Below, piece by piece: positions 1 through 6,953 of a stretch of 9,468 bases of DNA. The stretch comes from an uncultured Desulfobacterium sp. (GTDB lineage Bacteria; Desulfobacterota; Desulfobacteria; Desulfobacterales; Desulfobacteraceae). How positions within the stretch are numbered: position 1 is the stretch's first letter; every line of letters begins with the position of its first letter. Made by a program: the position numbers and the translations under genes. Below the pieces are notes generated by a model. The model did no database searches. It was not told the DNA's origin and saw only the letters and a list, made by a program, of their open reading frames with translations. Location: the NCBI GenBank assembly GCA_937124525.1, contig CAKZLA010000062.1, forward strand, positions 1 through 9,468, given 5' to 3'.

Positions 1-664
1 CAATACCAAGCTCATTGAACATTTCATGAAGCAGGAAAAGGCCAAGATTTCCACCCTGCTCAAGAGAGAACGGGGAGAAAACCCCTACGAGCTGAAAAAA
101 GAGATGCAGCAGATCATGATGGACAAGGTGGGTATTTTCAGAAATGAAACCGATCTTGCCCAGGCCGTGGAAGAACTTAAAGTCCTGCACCAGCGCTCCA
201 AGAACGTGGCCCTTAGAAACAAGATCAGCTCGTCCAACCCGGAACTTGTGGAAGCCATAAGGGTTCCCAAGATGATCAAGCTTGCCCAGTGTGTGGCCTA
301 TGGCGCCATGCTGCGTAAGGAAAGCCGTGGGGCCCATGCCCGGGAAGATTTTCCCGAAAGAAACGACCGTGACTGGCTCAAACGAACCCTCACCTATTGG
401 AAGGACGACAATGCCGATCTTCCCGAGGTGGAATACGAGGCCCTGGATGTCATGAAGATGGAGATGCCTCCGGGATCCCGTGGTTATGGTGTGGACCAGA
501 CCATCCATCATCCGGACACGGAAAAACGGGTGGCGGAAATTGAAGAAATTAAAAAGGAAAACCCCGGTGCCGATCGGTTCAAGCTGCAGCGGCTCCTGAA
601 TCCCATTGAGATACCGGAGAAATTTAAAGGAAAGAACGAGCGCATCGGGAGGGGGTTCAAATAA
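1..664 (+). CDS. frdA: Succinate dehydrogenase/fumarate reductase flavoprotein subunit, C-terminal part (5' truncated)
   Basis: The gene enters from the left edge; its frame is open from base 2, giving 220 visible residues. The full-length family is about 600-660 aa, so this is roughly the last third. The fragment carries the SRGAHAREDFPERND motif (bases about 323-367), which matches the conserved C-terminal helical-domain signature of SdhA/FrdA flavoproteins. The FAD-binding and capping domains lie outside the window. As known for the family, the subunit binds FAD covalently and interconverts succinate and fumarate, passing electrons to the iron-sulfur subunit. The next gene overlaps its stop by one base (TAATG), so the two are translationally coupled; a cytochrome b subunit gene is expected upstream (frdCAB order), which I infer and cannot see. 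Sequence alone does not settle whether it runs as a dehydrogenase or a reductase; sdhA is an equally fair symbol. Confidence 0.93.
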   Translation, partial: NTKLIEHFMKQEKAKISTLLKRERGENPYELKKEMQQIMMDKVGIFRNETDLAQAVEELKVLHQRSKNVALRNKISSSNPELVEAIRVPKMIKLAQCVAYGAMLRKESRGAHAREDFPERNDRDWLKRTLTYWKDDNADLPEVEYEALDVMKMEMPPGSRGYGVDQTIHHPDTEKRVAEIEEIKKENPGADRFKLQRLLNPIEIPEKFKGKNERIGRGFK

Positions 665-1416
665 TGAGTGACCAGGAAATAAAAACGGATCAGGAAAGAG
701 TGCTTAAGTTCAATATCTTGAGATTCAATCCCCAGGTAAAGGGCGACAAGCCTGTGATGAAAACCTATGAGGTCACCGAAGCCCCGGGGATGACCATCTT
801 TATTGCCTTGAACGATATCCGGGAAAACCAGGAGCCGTCGCTGCAGTTTGATTTCATCTGCCGGGCCGGCATCTGCGGTTCCTGCGGCATGGTGATCAAC
901 GGCAGCCCGGACCTTGCCTGCCGGACCCTGACCTCCAAGTTCCCCGACGGAGAAATCACCCTTTTGCCCCTGCCTGGATTTGAGCTCATTGGGGATCTGT
1001 CCGTGAACACCGGTAAATTCATGCGGGGCATGAGCGAGCGCGTGGAGAGCTGGGTCCACGACGACATAGCCGAACATGTGGATCTGAATCGACTGGAAGA
1101 GCGCATGGAGCCCGATGTGGCAGATGAAATCTACGAACTGGAACGCTGTGTGGAGTGCGGCTGCTGCATCTCTGCCTGTGCCACCAAGCGCATGCGGGAC
1201 GGGTTCCTGGGAGCAGTTGGGTTCATGAGACTTGCCCGGTACTACTTAGACCCCCGGGACAAACGTACCGATTCTGATTACTATGAACTCATTGGAGATG
1301 ATGATGGCGTGTTTGGCTGCATGACCCTTTTGGGATGCCAGGACTATTGTCCCAAGGATCTGCCCCACCAGACCCAGATTGCCTTTTTGAGAAAAAAGAT
1401 GGCCCTGGTTAAATAA
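664..1416 (+). CDS. frdB: Succinate dehydrogenase/fumarate reductase iron-sulfur subunit
   Basis: This 250-aa protein has the normal length and layout of SdhB/FrdB. The N-terminal plant-ferredoxin-like domain shows the [2Fe-2S] ligands C66, C71, C74 and C86 (CRAGICGSC...C). The C-terminal ferredoxin domain has C162, C165, C168 and C172, then C219, C225 and C229. By family precedent C162/C165/C168/C229 hold a [4Fe-4S] cluster and C172/C219/C225 a [3Fe-4S] cluster. The stretch from ERCVECGCC to ELIGDDDGVFGCM resembles the Wolinella succinogenes menaquinone enzyme closely (recalled, not searched). It carries electrons between the flavoprotein and the membrane quinone site. The start at 664 is supported by the purine-rich GGGAGGGGG site 8 bases upstream and the 1-base overlap with frdA. 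Fumarase follows after 18 bases, in the same operon. Confidence 0.95.
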   Translation: MSDQEIKTDQERVLKFNILRFNPQVKGDKPVMKTYEVTEAPGMTIFIALNDIRENQEPSLQFDFICRAGICGSCGMVINGSPDLACRTLTSKFPDGEITLLPLPGFELIGDLSVNTGKFMRGMSERVESWVHDDIAEHVDLNRLEERMEPDVADEIYELERCVECGCCISACATKRMRDGFLGAVGFMRLARYYLDPRDKRTDSDYYELIGDDDGVFGCMTLLGCQDYCPKDLPHQTQIAFLRKKMALVK

Positions 1417-1421
1417 GCTGG

Positions 1422-1428
1422 AAGGAGA
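1422..1428 (+). promoter_or_regulatory. Ribosome binding site of the fumarase gene
   Basis: AAGGAGA lies 6 bases ahead of the ATG at 1435 and fixes that start. It sits in the short gap after frdB, so fumarase has its own translation initiation inside the operon. Confidence 0.75.
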
Positions 1429-1434
1429 TTTTCA

Positions 1435-3114
1435 ATGGTTGAATTTAAGTATGAAAAGATGTTTCCCCTGGGTGAAGATACCACCGAGTATCGGCTGCTG
1501 ACAAAAGCGTATGTTAAGGTCCGGCAACTTGAGGGAAATGATGTGCTTTTTGTGGAGCCCCAGGCCTTGGTGGAACTTTCCCAGGCAGCATTCAAGGATG
1601 TGGCCCATCTGTACCGTCCAGAGCATCTCAAAAAACTGGCAGGCATCATTGATGACCCGGAAAGTTCAGACAATGATAAATACATTGCCCTGGAACTTTT
1701 AAAAAATGCCGTTATTGCAGCAGAAAAAATTTACCCCATGTGCCAGGACACGGGAACGGCCATCATCATGGGTAAAAAAGGTCAGCAGGTATGGACCTGG
1801 TCCGATGATGAGGAGGAACTTTCCCGGGGGGTTTTTAATGCCTACACCGAGAATTACCTCAGGTATTCCCAGAATGCCCCCCTGAACATGTTTGATGAGC
1901 AGAACACCAAGTGTAATCTGCCGGCCCAGATTGATCTTTATGCCACCCAGGGAGATGAATACAAATTTCTATTCATGGCCAAGGGCGGTGGGTCTGCCAA
2001 TAAGACCTTTCTTTATCAGATGACCAAGGCCGTGCTCAATTCCGAGGAAGTTTTGCTTGATTTCATGACGGAAAAAATGAAATCCCTTGGAACCGCGGCC
2101 TGTCCTCCCTATTATATTGCCTTTGTCATTGGCGGCACCTCTGCTGAAGCCAATTTGAAAACAGTGAAGCTGGCTTCGGCCCGGTATCTGGACACGCTTC
2201 CCCTAAAGGGGGATGAAACAGGACATGCCTTACGGGATATGGATCTGGAAGCTAAGGTCATGAAACGTGCCGAGAAATTGGGTCTGGGTGCCCAATTTGG
2301 GGGCAAGCATTTTGCCCTGGATGTCAGAGTTGTGAGAATGCCGCGTCATGGGGCATCATGTCCTGTGGGCATTGGTGTCAGTTGCAGTGCCGATCGCCAG
2401 ATAAAGGGAAAAATTACCCGGGACGGTGTCTTTCTGGAACAGCTGGAAGAAAACCCCTCCCAGTACGTTCCTGCCACTGAACCGAAAATGCCAAAAGCCC
2501 TTCAGGATGATCTCAATCCTTCCTGGCCTACATCGCCCCCTTGGCCTTCACCAGCAATGTCTGAGCCGGTGCATGTGGATCTCAATCGACCCATGGATGA
2601 AATTCGGGCGCAATTGAGTCAATACCCCGTCTCCACAAGGCTTTTGCTTACGGGTAAAATTATTGTGGGTCGAGATATTGCCCATGCCAAGTTCAAAGAG
2701 AGACTTGATCGTGGAGAAGGCCTGCCCGACTATATCAAAAATCATATTATCTATTATGCCGGTCCAGCCAAAACACCGTTAGGTCAGGCATCGGGTTCCT
2801 TTGGGCCCACCACTGCAGGGCGCATGGATGGTTATGTCCCTGCTTTCCAGAAAGAGGGGGCTTCCATGATCATGCTTGCCAAGGGAAACCGTTCCCAGCA
2901 GGTAACCGATGCTTGTAAGACCTATGGTGGTTTCTATCTTGGTTCTCCCGGTGGCCCTGCTGCCCGTCTGGGTAGGGATTTCATCAAAAAAGTTGAAGTG
3001 CTGGAATACGAAGAGCTGGGTATGGAAGCGGTGTTCATGATGACTGTGGAGGATTTTCCTGCCTTTATCATCGTGGATGACAAGGGCAATGATTTTTACA
3101 GTGACCTGTTGTAA
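1435..3114 (+). CDS. fumA: Fumarate hydratase, class I (iron-sulfur), with anomalous Trp/Pro-rich insert
   Basis: The 559-aa protein matches single-chain class I fumarases, which use a [4Fe-4S] cluster to interconvert fumarate and malate in the cytoplasm. Likely cluster cysteines are C103 (MCQDTGTA), C223 ([12 protein letters not shown]) and C317 (GVSCSADR). The C-terminal domain has the signatures [21 protein letters not shown] and [14 protein letters not shown], and ends with the usual [14 protein letters not shown]. The start is set by AAGGAGA at 1422-1428, 6 bases before the ATG. The 18-base gap to frdB implies co-transcription, so the operon covers succinate to malate. One oddity: residues about 359-377 ([17 protein letters not shown]) fall between the two domains, where E. 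coli FumA has a short linker before VDLNRPM. That segment looks unlike the rest of the protein and may be a local double frameshift. Because it sits in a linker, the enzyme may still be active. Confidence 0.94.
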   Translation: MVEFKYEKMFPLGEDTTEYRLLTKAYVKVRQLEGNDVLFVEPQALVELSQAAFKDVAHLYRPEHLKKLAGIIDDPESSDNDKYIALELLKNAVIAAEKIYPMCQDTGTAIIMGKKGQQVWTWSDDEEELSRGVFNAYTENYLRYSQNAPLNMFDEQNTKCNLPAQIDLYATQGDEYKFLFMAKGGGSANKTFLYQMTKAVLNSEEVLLDFMTEKMKSLGTAACPPYYIAFVIGGTSAEANLKTVKLASARYLDTLPLKGDETGHALRDMDLEAKVMKRAEKLGLGAQFGGKHFALDVRVVRMPRHGASCPVGIGVSCSADRQIKGKITRDGVFLEQLEENPSQYVPATEPKMPKALQDDLNPSWPTSPPWPSPAMSEPVHVDLNRPMDEIRAQLSQYPVSTRLLLTGKIIVGRDIAHAKFKERLDRGEGLPDYIKNHIIYYAGPAKTPLGQASGSFGPTTAGRMDGYVPAFQKEGASMIMLAKGNRSQQVTDACKTYGGFYLGSPGGPAARLGRDFIKKVEVLEYEELGMEAVFMMTVEDFPAFIIVDDKGNDFYSDLL

Positions 3115-3257
3115 AATCATGGATTAAATGTACAATCTCATCTGTCATAAGTTCTCCACATATGTTTTGATGATATCGGTTAACGACTGAAATGATTAGA
3201 TTTGAATCTTTACGGTTCATTTTAATGGGGATAATGATTTCTAAAGGTTATGAGGAC

Positions 3258-3278
3258 TTATGACTTATGAGGTACAAT
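3258..3278 (+). promoter_or_regulatory. Possible promoter (-10 TACAAT) for a downstream RNA
   Basis: TACAAT at 3273-3278 is a fair sigma-70 -10 box and would place a transcript start near 3285, exactly where the first stem of the proposed structured RNA begins. No good -35 box exists at 16-18 bases spacing. TTATGA occurs three times just upstream (3248, 3258, 3265), possibly replacing the -35 as an activator site. Evidence is weak. Confidence 0.25.
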
Positions 3279-3284
3279 AATGGC

Positions 3285-3557
3285 TTGGGTTTTGATTTCG
3301 GCCCCTTTGGTGTGAAGGGCAGCACGGGATCAGCCCAAAATCCATGATATCAGGGCCTCGGAAATAAATAATTACGCTAATCTTGCTTGCCTTTCAGCTC
3401 GTCTCCTGCGTTGCACCGATGGGTGTTTTTACTATACTCCCATTGGATACGTGTTGAATCTTTGCTCATATCGGTGTAACTGTTTGCTTCTGAGGCCCTT
3501 ATAAAATTATGAGTAAAAAATACCAGATCTCTGTAAGGGGATCTGGTATTTTTTTTT
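3285..3557 (+). ncRNA. Candidate structured non-coding RNA ending in an intrinsic terminator
   Basis: I recognise no known RNA family here; this is a hand fold. Stem 1: TTGGGTT (3285-3291) with AGCCCAA (3332-3338), enclosing a small CCCTT/AAGGG hairpin (3303-3319). Stem 2, the long closing stem: 3348-3363 with 3488-3503, core AGGGCCTC/GAGGCCCT, 16 positions with one mismatch and one G-U. Stem 3: GTTGCACCGAT (3410-3420) with ATCGGTGTAAC (3470-3480), 11 pairs with one G-U. Inside it, hairpin GGGTGT/ACTCCC (3421-3441) with one mismatch. The strong terminator at 3515-3557 follows 11 bases after stem 2. The wobbles in stems 1, 2 and 3 become A-C mismatches on the other strand, so the + strand is favoured. 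It could be an independent small RNA or the long 3' UTR of the frd-fum operon, since no terminator was seen directly after fumarase. The exact 5' end is uncertain. Confidence 0.42.
3515..3557. terminator. Strong bidirectional intrinsic terminator
   Basis: AATACCAGATC (3519-3529) pairs perfectly with GATCTGGTATT (3540-3550) around a 10-base loop. The stem is flanked by six A (3515-3520) on the left and nine T (3549-3557) on the right, so both strands give a hairpin followed by a U-run. It ends the proposed RNA, or the frd-fum transcript, on the + strand. It would also stop any leftward transcription, though no minus-strand gene is seen nearby. Confidence 0.88.
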
Positions 3558-3946
3558 ATGGTGAGTAAAAAAATAATGCGGGGAATGGTTCCAACATCGG
3601 CCACTGGATATGCATAAAAAAGCTGACAATTTAATAGTATAGGAATTTGCACTTTTTGATGCATAATAAATGCCATGCAATTATGACCTGAAATAAAATA
3701 TTGGGCCAGATAGAAGCCCTCCCAAAGAACGTTAATTTAATATGTCTATAAATTTTAAATATTTAGCTGTTGTCATATGCTGTGTACTTTCGAGTTTGTC
3801 AGATCTTAGAACCAAGTCCATAATGCGATTTGTCAGTTAGCATGGTTTGCCGGTATTGAGGAATGAGCTATATTTATCTATCTGTCCCGGGGAAAATGGT
3901 GAAGACTTACAAGTTCACAAAATAAATAAAATGGTGTAAGAAGGGG
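3558..3946. other. AT-rich intergenic stretch without a recognisable gene
   Basis: About 390 bases with stops in all frames at short intervals on the + strand and no RNA gene I recognise. A minus-strand open frame (3377-3676) crosses into it but has no family resemblance. A promoter for the downstream DUF2058 gene is expected here or just beyond; TAAAAT at 3927-3932 is a possible -10 box but lacks a well-spaced -35. Confidence 0.5.
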
Positions 3947-3973
3947 ATGACGTCGGAATTCTCAGGACAGACA

Positions 3974-4075
3974 ATGGTTAAAATCGTTCAATGGAAGTAT
4001 CCGATATCATGCCAGCCGTTGCTGGCAGCTTTTACAATCGGGAAATTTGAAGTATCAGGCACGTCGGAAAAATAA
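3974..4075 (+). CDS. Possible 33-aa small ORF upstream of the DUF2058 gene
   Basis: An open frame begins at ATG 3974 (MVKIVQWKYPISC...), with AGGA (3964-3967) 6 bases upstream; the same frame can also begin at ATG 3947 (42 aa), but its AAGGGG abuts the ATG with no spacing. It stops at 4073-4075, 17 bases before the next gene. It resembles no protein I know. A 7-bp hairpin (4010-4027) lies inside it, so it could be a leader peptide or simply a chance frame. Low confidence. Confidence 0.18.
   Translation: MVKIVQWKYPISCQPLLAAFTIGKFEVSGTSEK
4010..4033 (+). promoter_or_regulatory. Short GC-rich hairpin in the leader of the DUF2058 gene
   Basis: TGCCAGC (4010-4016) pairs perfectly with GCTGGCA (4021-4027) around the 4-base loop CGTT, followed by only four T (4030-4033). 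It may be a weak terminator/attenuator or a leader RNA structure 60 bases ahead of the next start codon. The short T-run makes full termination unlikely. Confidence 0.35.
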
Positions 4076-4092
4076 GGATATGAGGAAATTGT

Positions 4093-4596
4093 ATGGGCAA
4101 CTCGCTTAAGGAGCAGCTTCTCAAGGCCGGACTGGTCAGCAAGAAACAAGTGAAAAAGGTCAAACATGAAGAACGGGTCACCAAGCATAAGAAAAAAGGG
4201 AAAAAACCTTCCCCTGAAACCAAGGAAAGCAGCATTGCCCGGGAAGAACGCCTGGCCTATGAAGAGCGCAATCGGGAACTCAACCGGAAACGCAATGAGG
4301 AAAAAAAGAGGCGTGAAAATGCAGCCCAGGTACGACAGCTTATTTTGACCAACCGGTTGACCCTGGAAGAACGTGACGATGACGAGCCATACAATTTTGT
4401 CGTGGGAAAGCGGATTAAAAAGTTATTTTTGTCGGAAAAGATCATAAACCAACTCACTTGCGGGAAATTGGCCATTGTAAAGCTGGAGGGTAAATTTGAG
4501 ATTGTTCCAGCCAACGCGGCAAAACAGATCACTGAGCGTAACCCAAAAAGTGTGCTGGTTTTTAATGAGGGGGGTAAAGACGAGGAGGATTATTGA
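4093..4596 (+). CDS. DUF2058 / YaiL-family protein
   Basis: The 167-aa product begins GNSLKEQLLKAGLVSKKQVKKVK, closely matching the start of E. coli YaiL (LQEQLLKAGLV...KK), and is of similar length (YaiL about 180 aa). Residues about 18-80 are very rich in Lys, Glu and Arg and probably form a long charged helix or coiled coil. Residues about 80-155 are the compact C-terminal part: VRQLILTNRL, then the YNFVVGKRIKKLFLSEKIINQLTCGKLAIVKL block and a VPANAAKQI stretch, as in the family. The tail is acidic (GGKDEEDY). The molecular role of the family is not established; it is a soluble, probably nucleic-acid-associated protein, which I infer from its charge. The start has GAGGA (4082-4086) 6 bases upstream. 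It stands alone, with a long non-coding leader. Confidence 0.88.
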   Translation: MGNSLKEQLLKAGLVSKKQVKKVKHEERVTKHKKKGKKPSPETKESSIAREERLAYEERNRELNRKRNEEKKRRENAAQVRQLILTNRLTLEERDDDEPYNFVVGKRIKKLFLSEKIINQLTCGKLAIVKLEGKFEIVPANAAKQITERNPKSVLVFNEGGKDEEDY

Positions 4597-4701
4597 CCCC
4601 ATGGCCCAAGAGCTGAACTGGATGGCAGATATTAAAACCAGGCCCGGATATTCCTTGGGATCTGAGACTCTGTTTAAAAATTCAAGCTCTGAGATTTAAA
4701 A

Positions 4702-6843
4702 ATGTCAGAAAAGAGGCGGGCCATGAATTTCAAGAAAAATTATCTTCTCATGGGCATTTTGCTGTTGGTTATTATTATTCTGGCGGCCATTACCTGGAAC
4801 ACCACCCGGATCATCACGGAACGCACCGTTGAAAGTCATCAGCAGAGCATTGCCACGGAACTTGCCAAAACCGTTGAGCTGTGGCTGAAACAGCACATGA
4901 ACATAATTGATGCCACGGCCATCGCATTGCAGGAGATCTCCATTGGTGAAACTCCCGAAACCAAGCGGATTCTACAGATGTCCGCAAAGGCCGGCAACTT
5001 TGCCGATGTTTATATAGGACAGCCCACCGGGGCCATTATTCTGGGTAGCGATTGGATTCCTCCCAAGGGATATGATCCACGGATACGCCCCTGGTTTCGC
5101 AAGGCCGTGACAGAGAACCGCACGGCCTTCACCAGCCCTTACCAGGATCTGACCACCATGAAAATGGTCATTGCCATTGCCAAACCCCTTTGGGTTAAAG
5201 GTGAATTTGCAGGTGTGCTCAGTTCCGACATCATCCTTGATACCCTGAAAAAGAATGTGCTCAATGCAAAGATCGGCACCTCTGGTTATTCATTCATCAT
5301 TGGCAGTCAGGGAACCATTCTGGTTCATCCCTATGCTGCATTGGAGATGACAACCAAATTCCAGGAGTTGAACTCCTCTCTTTATGAGGTTCTGGAAAAT
5401 TTTGAAAAAAACACCACAGGCTCCTATCTCTATCACATGGATGGAAAGGAGATGATTCTTTCCCACCGACGTCTGGCAGGCTCCCCGTGGTATTTGTGCA
5501 CAACGGTGGAAAAAAAAGAGGCCTATACCCTGGCCAAAAACACCGCCATGCTGTTTGCCATGGGGGTGGTGTTTAAAATCCTGGGGGTATTGGCCTTGTT
5601 GACGATCCTGGTTACCTTTGGCAGTGCCCTGGCTTTTTTTATTGCCAAACGGCAATTTAATATCATTGTTAATAAGCACAAACGTCTTCTTTCCGGTAAA
5701 GATGCTGATTTAAAAGACGAAATTACCCTTCGTAAAGAGATGGAAACCCGGTACCACACCATTTTCAACATGGCCACCAACGGTATTATCTTAAGCCGGG
5801 GAAATGTTTTTGTTGAATGCAATCAAAAAGCAGCTGAACTACTGGGCATGGGACGTCGCAGAATTGTGGGAAAGCGTTTGCTTGACTTTTCACCAGAAAG
5901 ACAGCAAGACGGCAAAGAGAGTCGCTTTGTCCTACAGCTGATTAACCAGCAACTCATTTCAGACAGCCAGCAGAGCTTTAAATGGTTTTTCATCCGGGCC
6001 GATGGTACCCAGTTTCCGGCGGAGGTGAGTGTTAAATTGCTCCAGCTGGGTGACGACGTCATGACCCTTTTCAGTATTTGGGATATTTCCAAGCGGGAAA
6101 ATGCGGAACATCAGCTCCGCCAGGCCCAGAAACTGGCGGCCATTGGGGAGATGATGAGTTCCATTGCCCACCAGTGGCGCCAGCCCCTGAATGCGCTTTC
6201 CACCTATGTAGCAAGTTTGTTGCCCGCATTCTATAATGAAATGATCACCCAGCCCTTTGTGGAAAAATTGGTGGGGGAGGCCGATGCCCAGATTCAGTTC
6301 ATGTCCTCCACCATCAATGATTTCAAGGAATACTTTAAACCCTCCAAAACAAAGCGGCCCTTTGACGTGAATGATGCCGTTGACAGAGCTGTTAAGCTCA
6401 TGAAGTCCCCGTTGAATCAGAGTTGGGTGCATCTTTATATCCACAAAGATGATACAGACAAAAGGATTCCAGTGCTTGGATATAAAAATGAATTTGTCCA
6501 TGTGCTGGTAAATATTATCTCCAATGCCCGGCACGCCATTGATGAGAAGCGCACGACCCTTGGTAAAGAGAAGCCCGGCAGCATTGATATCACCATCAAA
6601 AGGGACTGCTCCCATGTGAACCTGATCATCATGGATTCAGGAACCGGGGTACCCGGCCATTTGCTGGAAAAGGTGTTTACCCCCTATTTCACCACCAAGG
6701 GAACCGCCACCGGCACCGGTATTGGACTTTATATGGCCAAAATGATTGTGGAAAAAGAGATGCGGGGCAGCATCACCGTTGACAATCATTCAAAGGGGGC
6801 GCAATTTACCATTACACTGCCGCTTTCTGAAACAACGCAATAA
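4702..6843 (+). CDS. Membrane sensor histidine kinase: dCache-PAS-HisKA-HATPase (orphan)
   Basis: The protein (713 aa) has a transmembrane helix at about 14-31, an extracytoplasmic double-Cache domain (about 40-280), a second helix (about 284-315), a short coil, a PAS domain (about 350-465), a dimerisation/phosphoacceptor domain with H490 in SSIAHQWRQPLNAL, and a catalytic ATPase domain: N-box NIISNARHAID (N608), G1 DSGTG (645-649), F-box FTPYFTTK, G2 GTGIGL (671-676). All catalytic motifs are intact. The Cache membrane-distal module has YDPRIRPWFRKA (124-135) followed by YQD and SSD, which resembles the ligand-binding pattern of amino-acid-sensing dCache domains; the ligand itself is inferred only. 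No response regulator lies nearby, so its partner is elsewhere. The start may be ATG 4723 (residue 8, MNFKKNYLL), which has AGAGG 6 bases upstream, better than the site before 4702. Confidence 0.93.
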   Translation: MSEKRRAMNFKKNYLLMGILLLVIIILAAITWNTTRIITERTVESHQQSIATELAKTVELWLKQHMNIIDATAIALQEISIGETPETKRILQMSAKAGNFADVYIGQPTGAIILGSDWIPPKGYDPRIRPWFRKAVTENRTAFTSPYQDLTTMKMVIAIAKPLWVKGEFAGVLSSDIILDTLKKNVLNAKIGTSGYSFIIGSQGTILVHPYAALEMTTKFQELNSSLYEVLENFEKNTTGSYLYHMDGKEMILSHRRLAGSPWYLCTTVEKKEAYTLAKNTAMLFAMGVVFKILGVLALLTILVTFGSALAFFIAKRQFNIIVNKHKRLLSGKDADLKDEITLRKEMETRYHTIFNMATNGIILSRGNVFVECNQKAAELLGMGRRRIVGKRLLDFSPERQQDGKESRFVLQLINQQLISDSQQSFKWFFIRADGTQFPAEVSVKLLQLGDDVMTLFSIWDISKRENAEHQLRQAQKLAAIGEMMSSIAHQWRQPLNALSTYVASLLPAFYNEMITQPFVEKLVGEADAQIQFMSSTINDFKEYFKPSKTKRPFDVNDAVDRAVKLMKSPLNQSWVHLYIHKDDTDKRIPVLGYKNEFVHVLVNIISNARHAIDEKRTTLGKEKPGSIDITIKRDCSHVNLIIMDSGTGVPGHLLEKVFTPYFTTKGTATGTGIGLYMAKMIVEKEMRGSITVDNHSKGAQFTITLPLSETTQ

Positions 6844-6898
6844 AACCCTCTATTCGCTTATTTTTTTATAACTTATTGAATTTATTAATACCAAAAAG

Positions 6899-6928
6899 TT
6901 GGCCATTAAAAAATTAAGGTAATATTAT
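6899..6928 (+). promoter_or_regulatory. Possible sigma-70 promoter for the HEPN-ATPase pair
   Basis: TTGGCC (6899-6904) as -35 with TATTAT (6923-6928) as -10 at 18 bases, in an AT-rich 110-base gap after the kinase gene. The -10 overlaps the left arm of an inverted repeat, as expected for a repressor-controlled promoter. Assigned by eye; the -35 is a partial match. Confidence 0.3.
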
Positions 6929-6944
6929 GTAGTAATTACATAAT
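6924..6944. promoter_or_regulatory. Palindrome, probable operator, 10 bases before the HEPN-like start
   Basis: ATTATGTA (6924-6931) and TACATAAT (6937-6944) are perfect 8-base inverted arms around a 5-base centre. Size, symmetry and position over the likely -10/+1 region suit a dimeric repressor site. As an RNA hairpin it would be weak (mostly A-U) and has no U-run, so a terminator is unlikely. Confidence 0.42.
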
Positions 6945-6953
6945 CTTATAAAA

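Noticed and set aside
508..1077. Long antisense open frame (189 aa) opposite frdA/frdB
   Set aside because: It lies fully opposite two certain genes, shows no family motif and has low-complexity His/Gly composition typical of a shadow of codon bias.
3290..3360. Cyclic-di-GMP or other known riboswitch
   Set aside because: No GEMM, cobalamin, glycine or SAM aptamer core motif could be matched on either strand, and no gene follows directly under its control on either side.
3348..3503. 6S RNA as identity of the stem-loop region
   Set aside because: 6S RNA needs a nearly symmetrical long hairpin with a central bubble; here the closing stem encloses about 47 unpaired bases on one side and 8 on the other.
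3377..3676. Minus-strand open frame of 99 aa in the intergenic region
   Set aside because: It crosses the strong bidirectional terminator and the proposed RNA stems, has no clear ribosome binding site and resembles no known protein. A homology search would be needed to revive it.
4601..4699. 32-aa open frame (MAQELNWMADIK...) between the DUF2058 and kinase genes
   Set aside because: GAGGAGG (4582-4588) is 12 bases upstream, which is too far for a good site, and the peptide has no recognisable feature. It may be chance.
5959..6615. Antisense open frame of 218 aa opposite the kinase PAS/HisKA region
   Set aside because: It is opposite conserved kinase motifs and shows no recognisable domain; a coding shadow.
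6838..6867. T7 run after the kinase gene as an intrinsic terminator
   Set aside because: The only stem before the T-run is AATAA/TTATT, with no G-C pairs; too weak to call.
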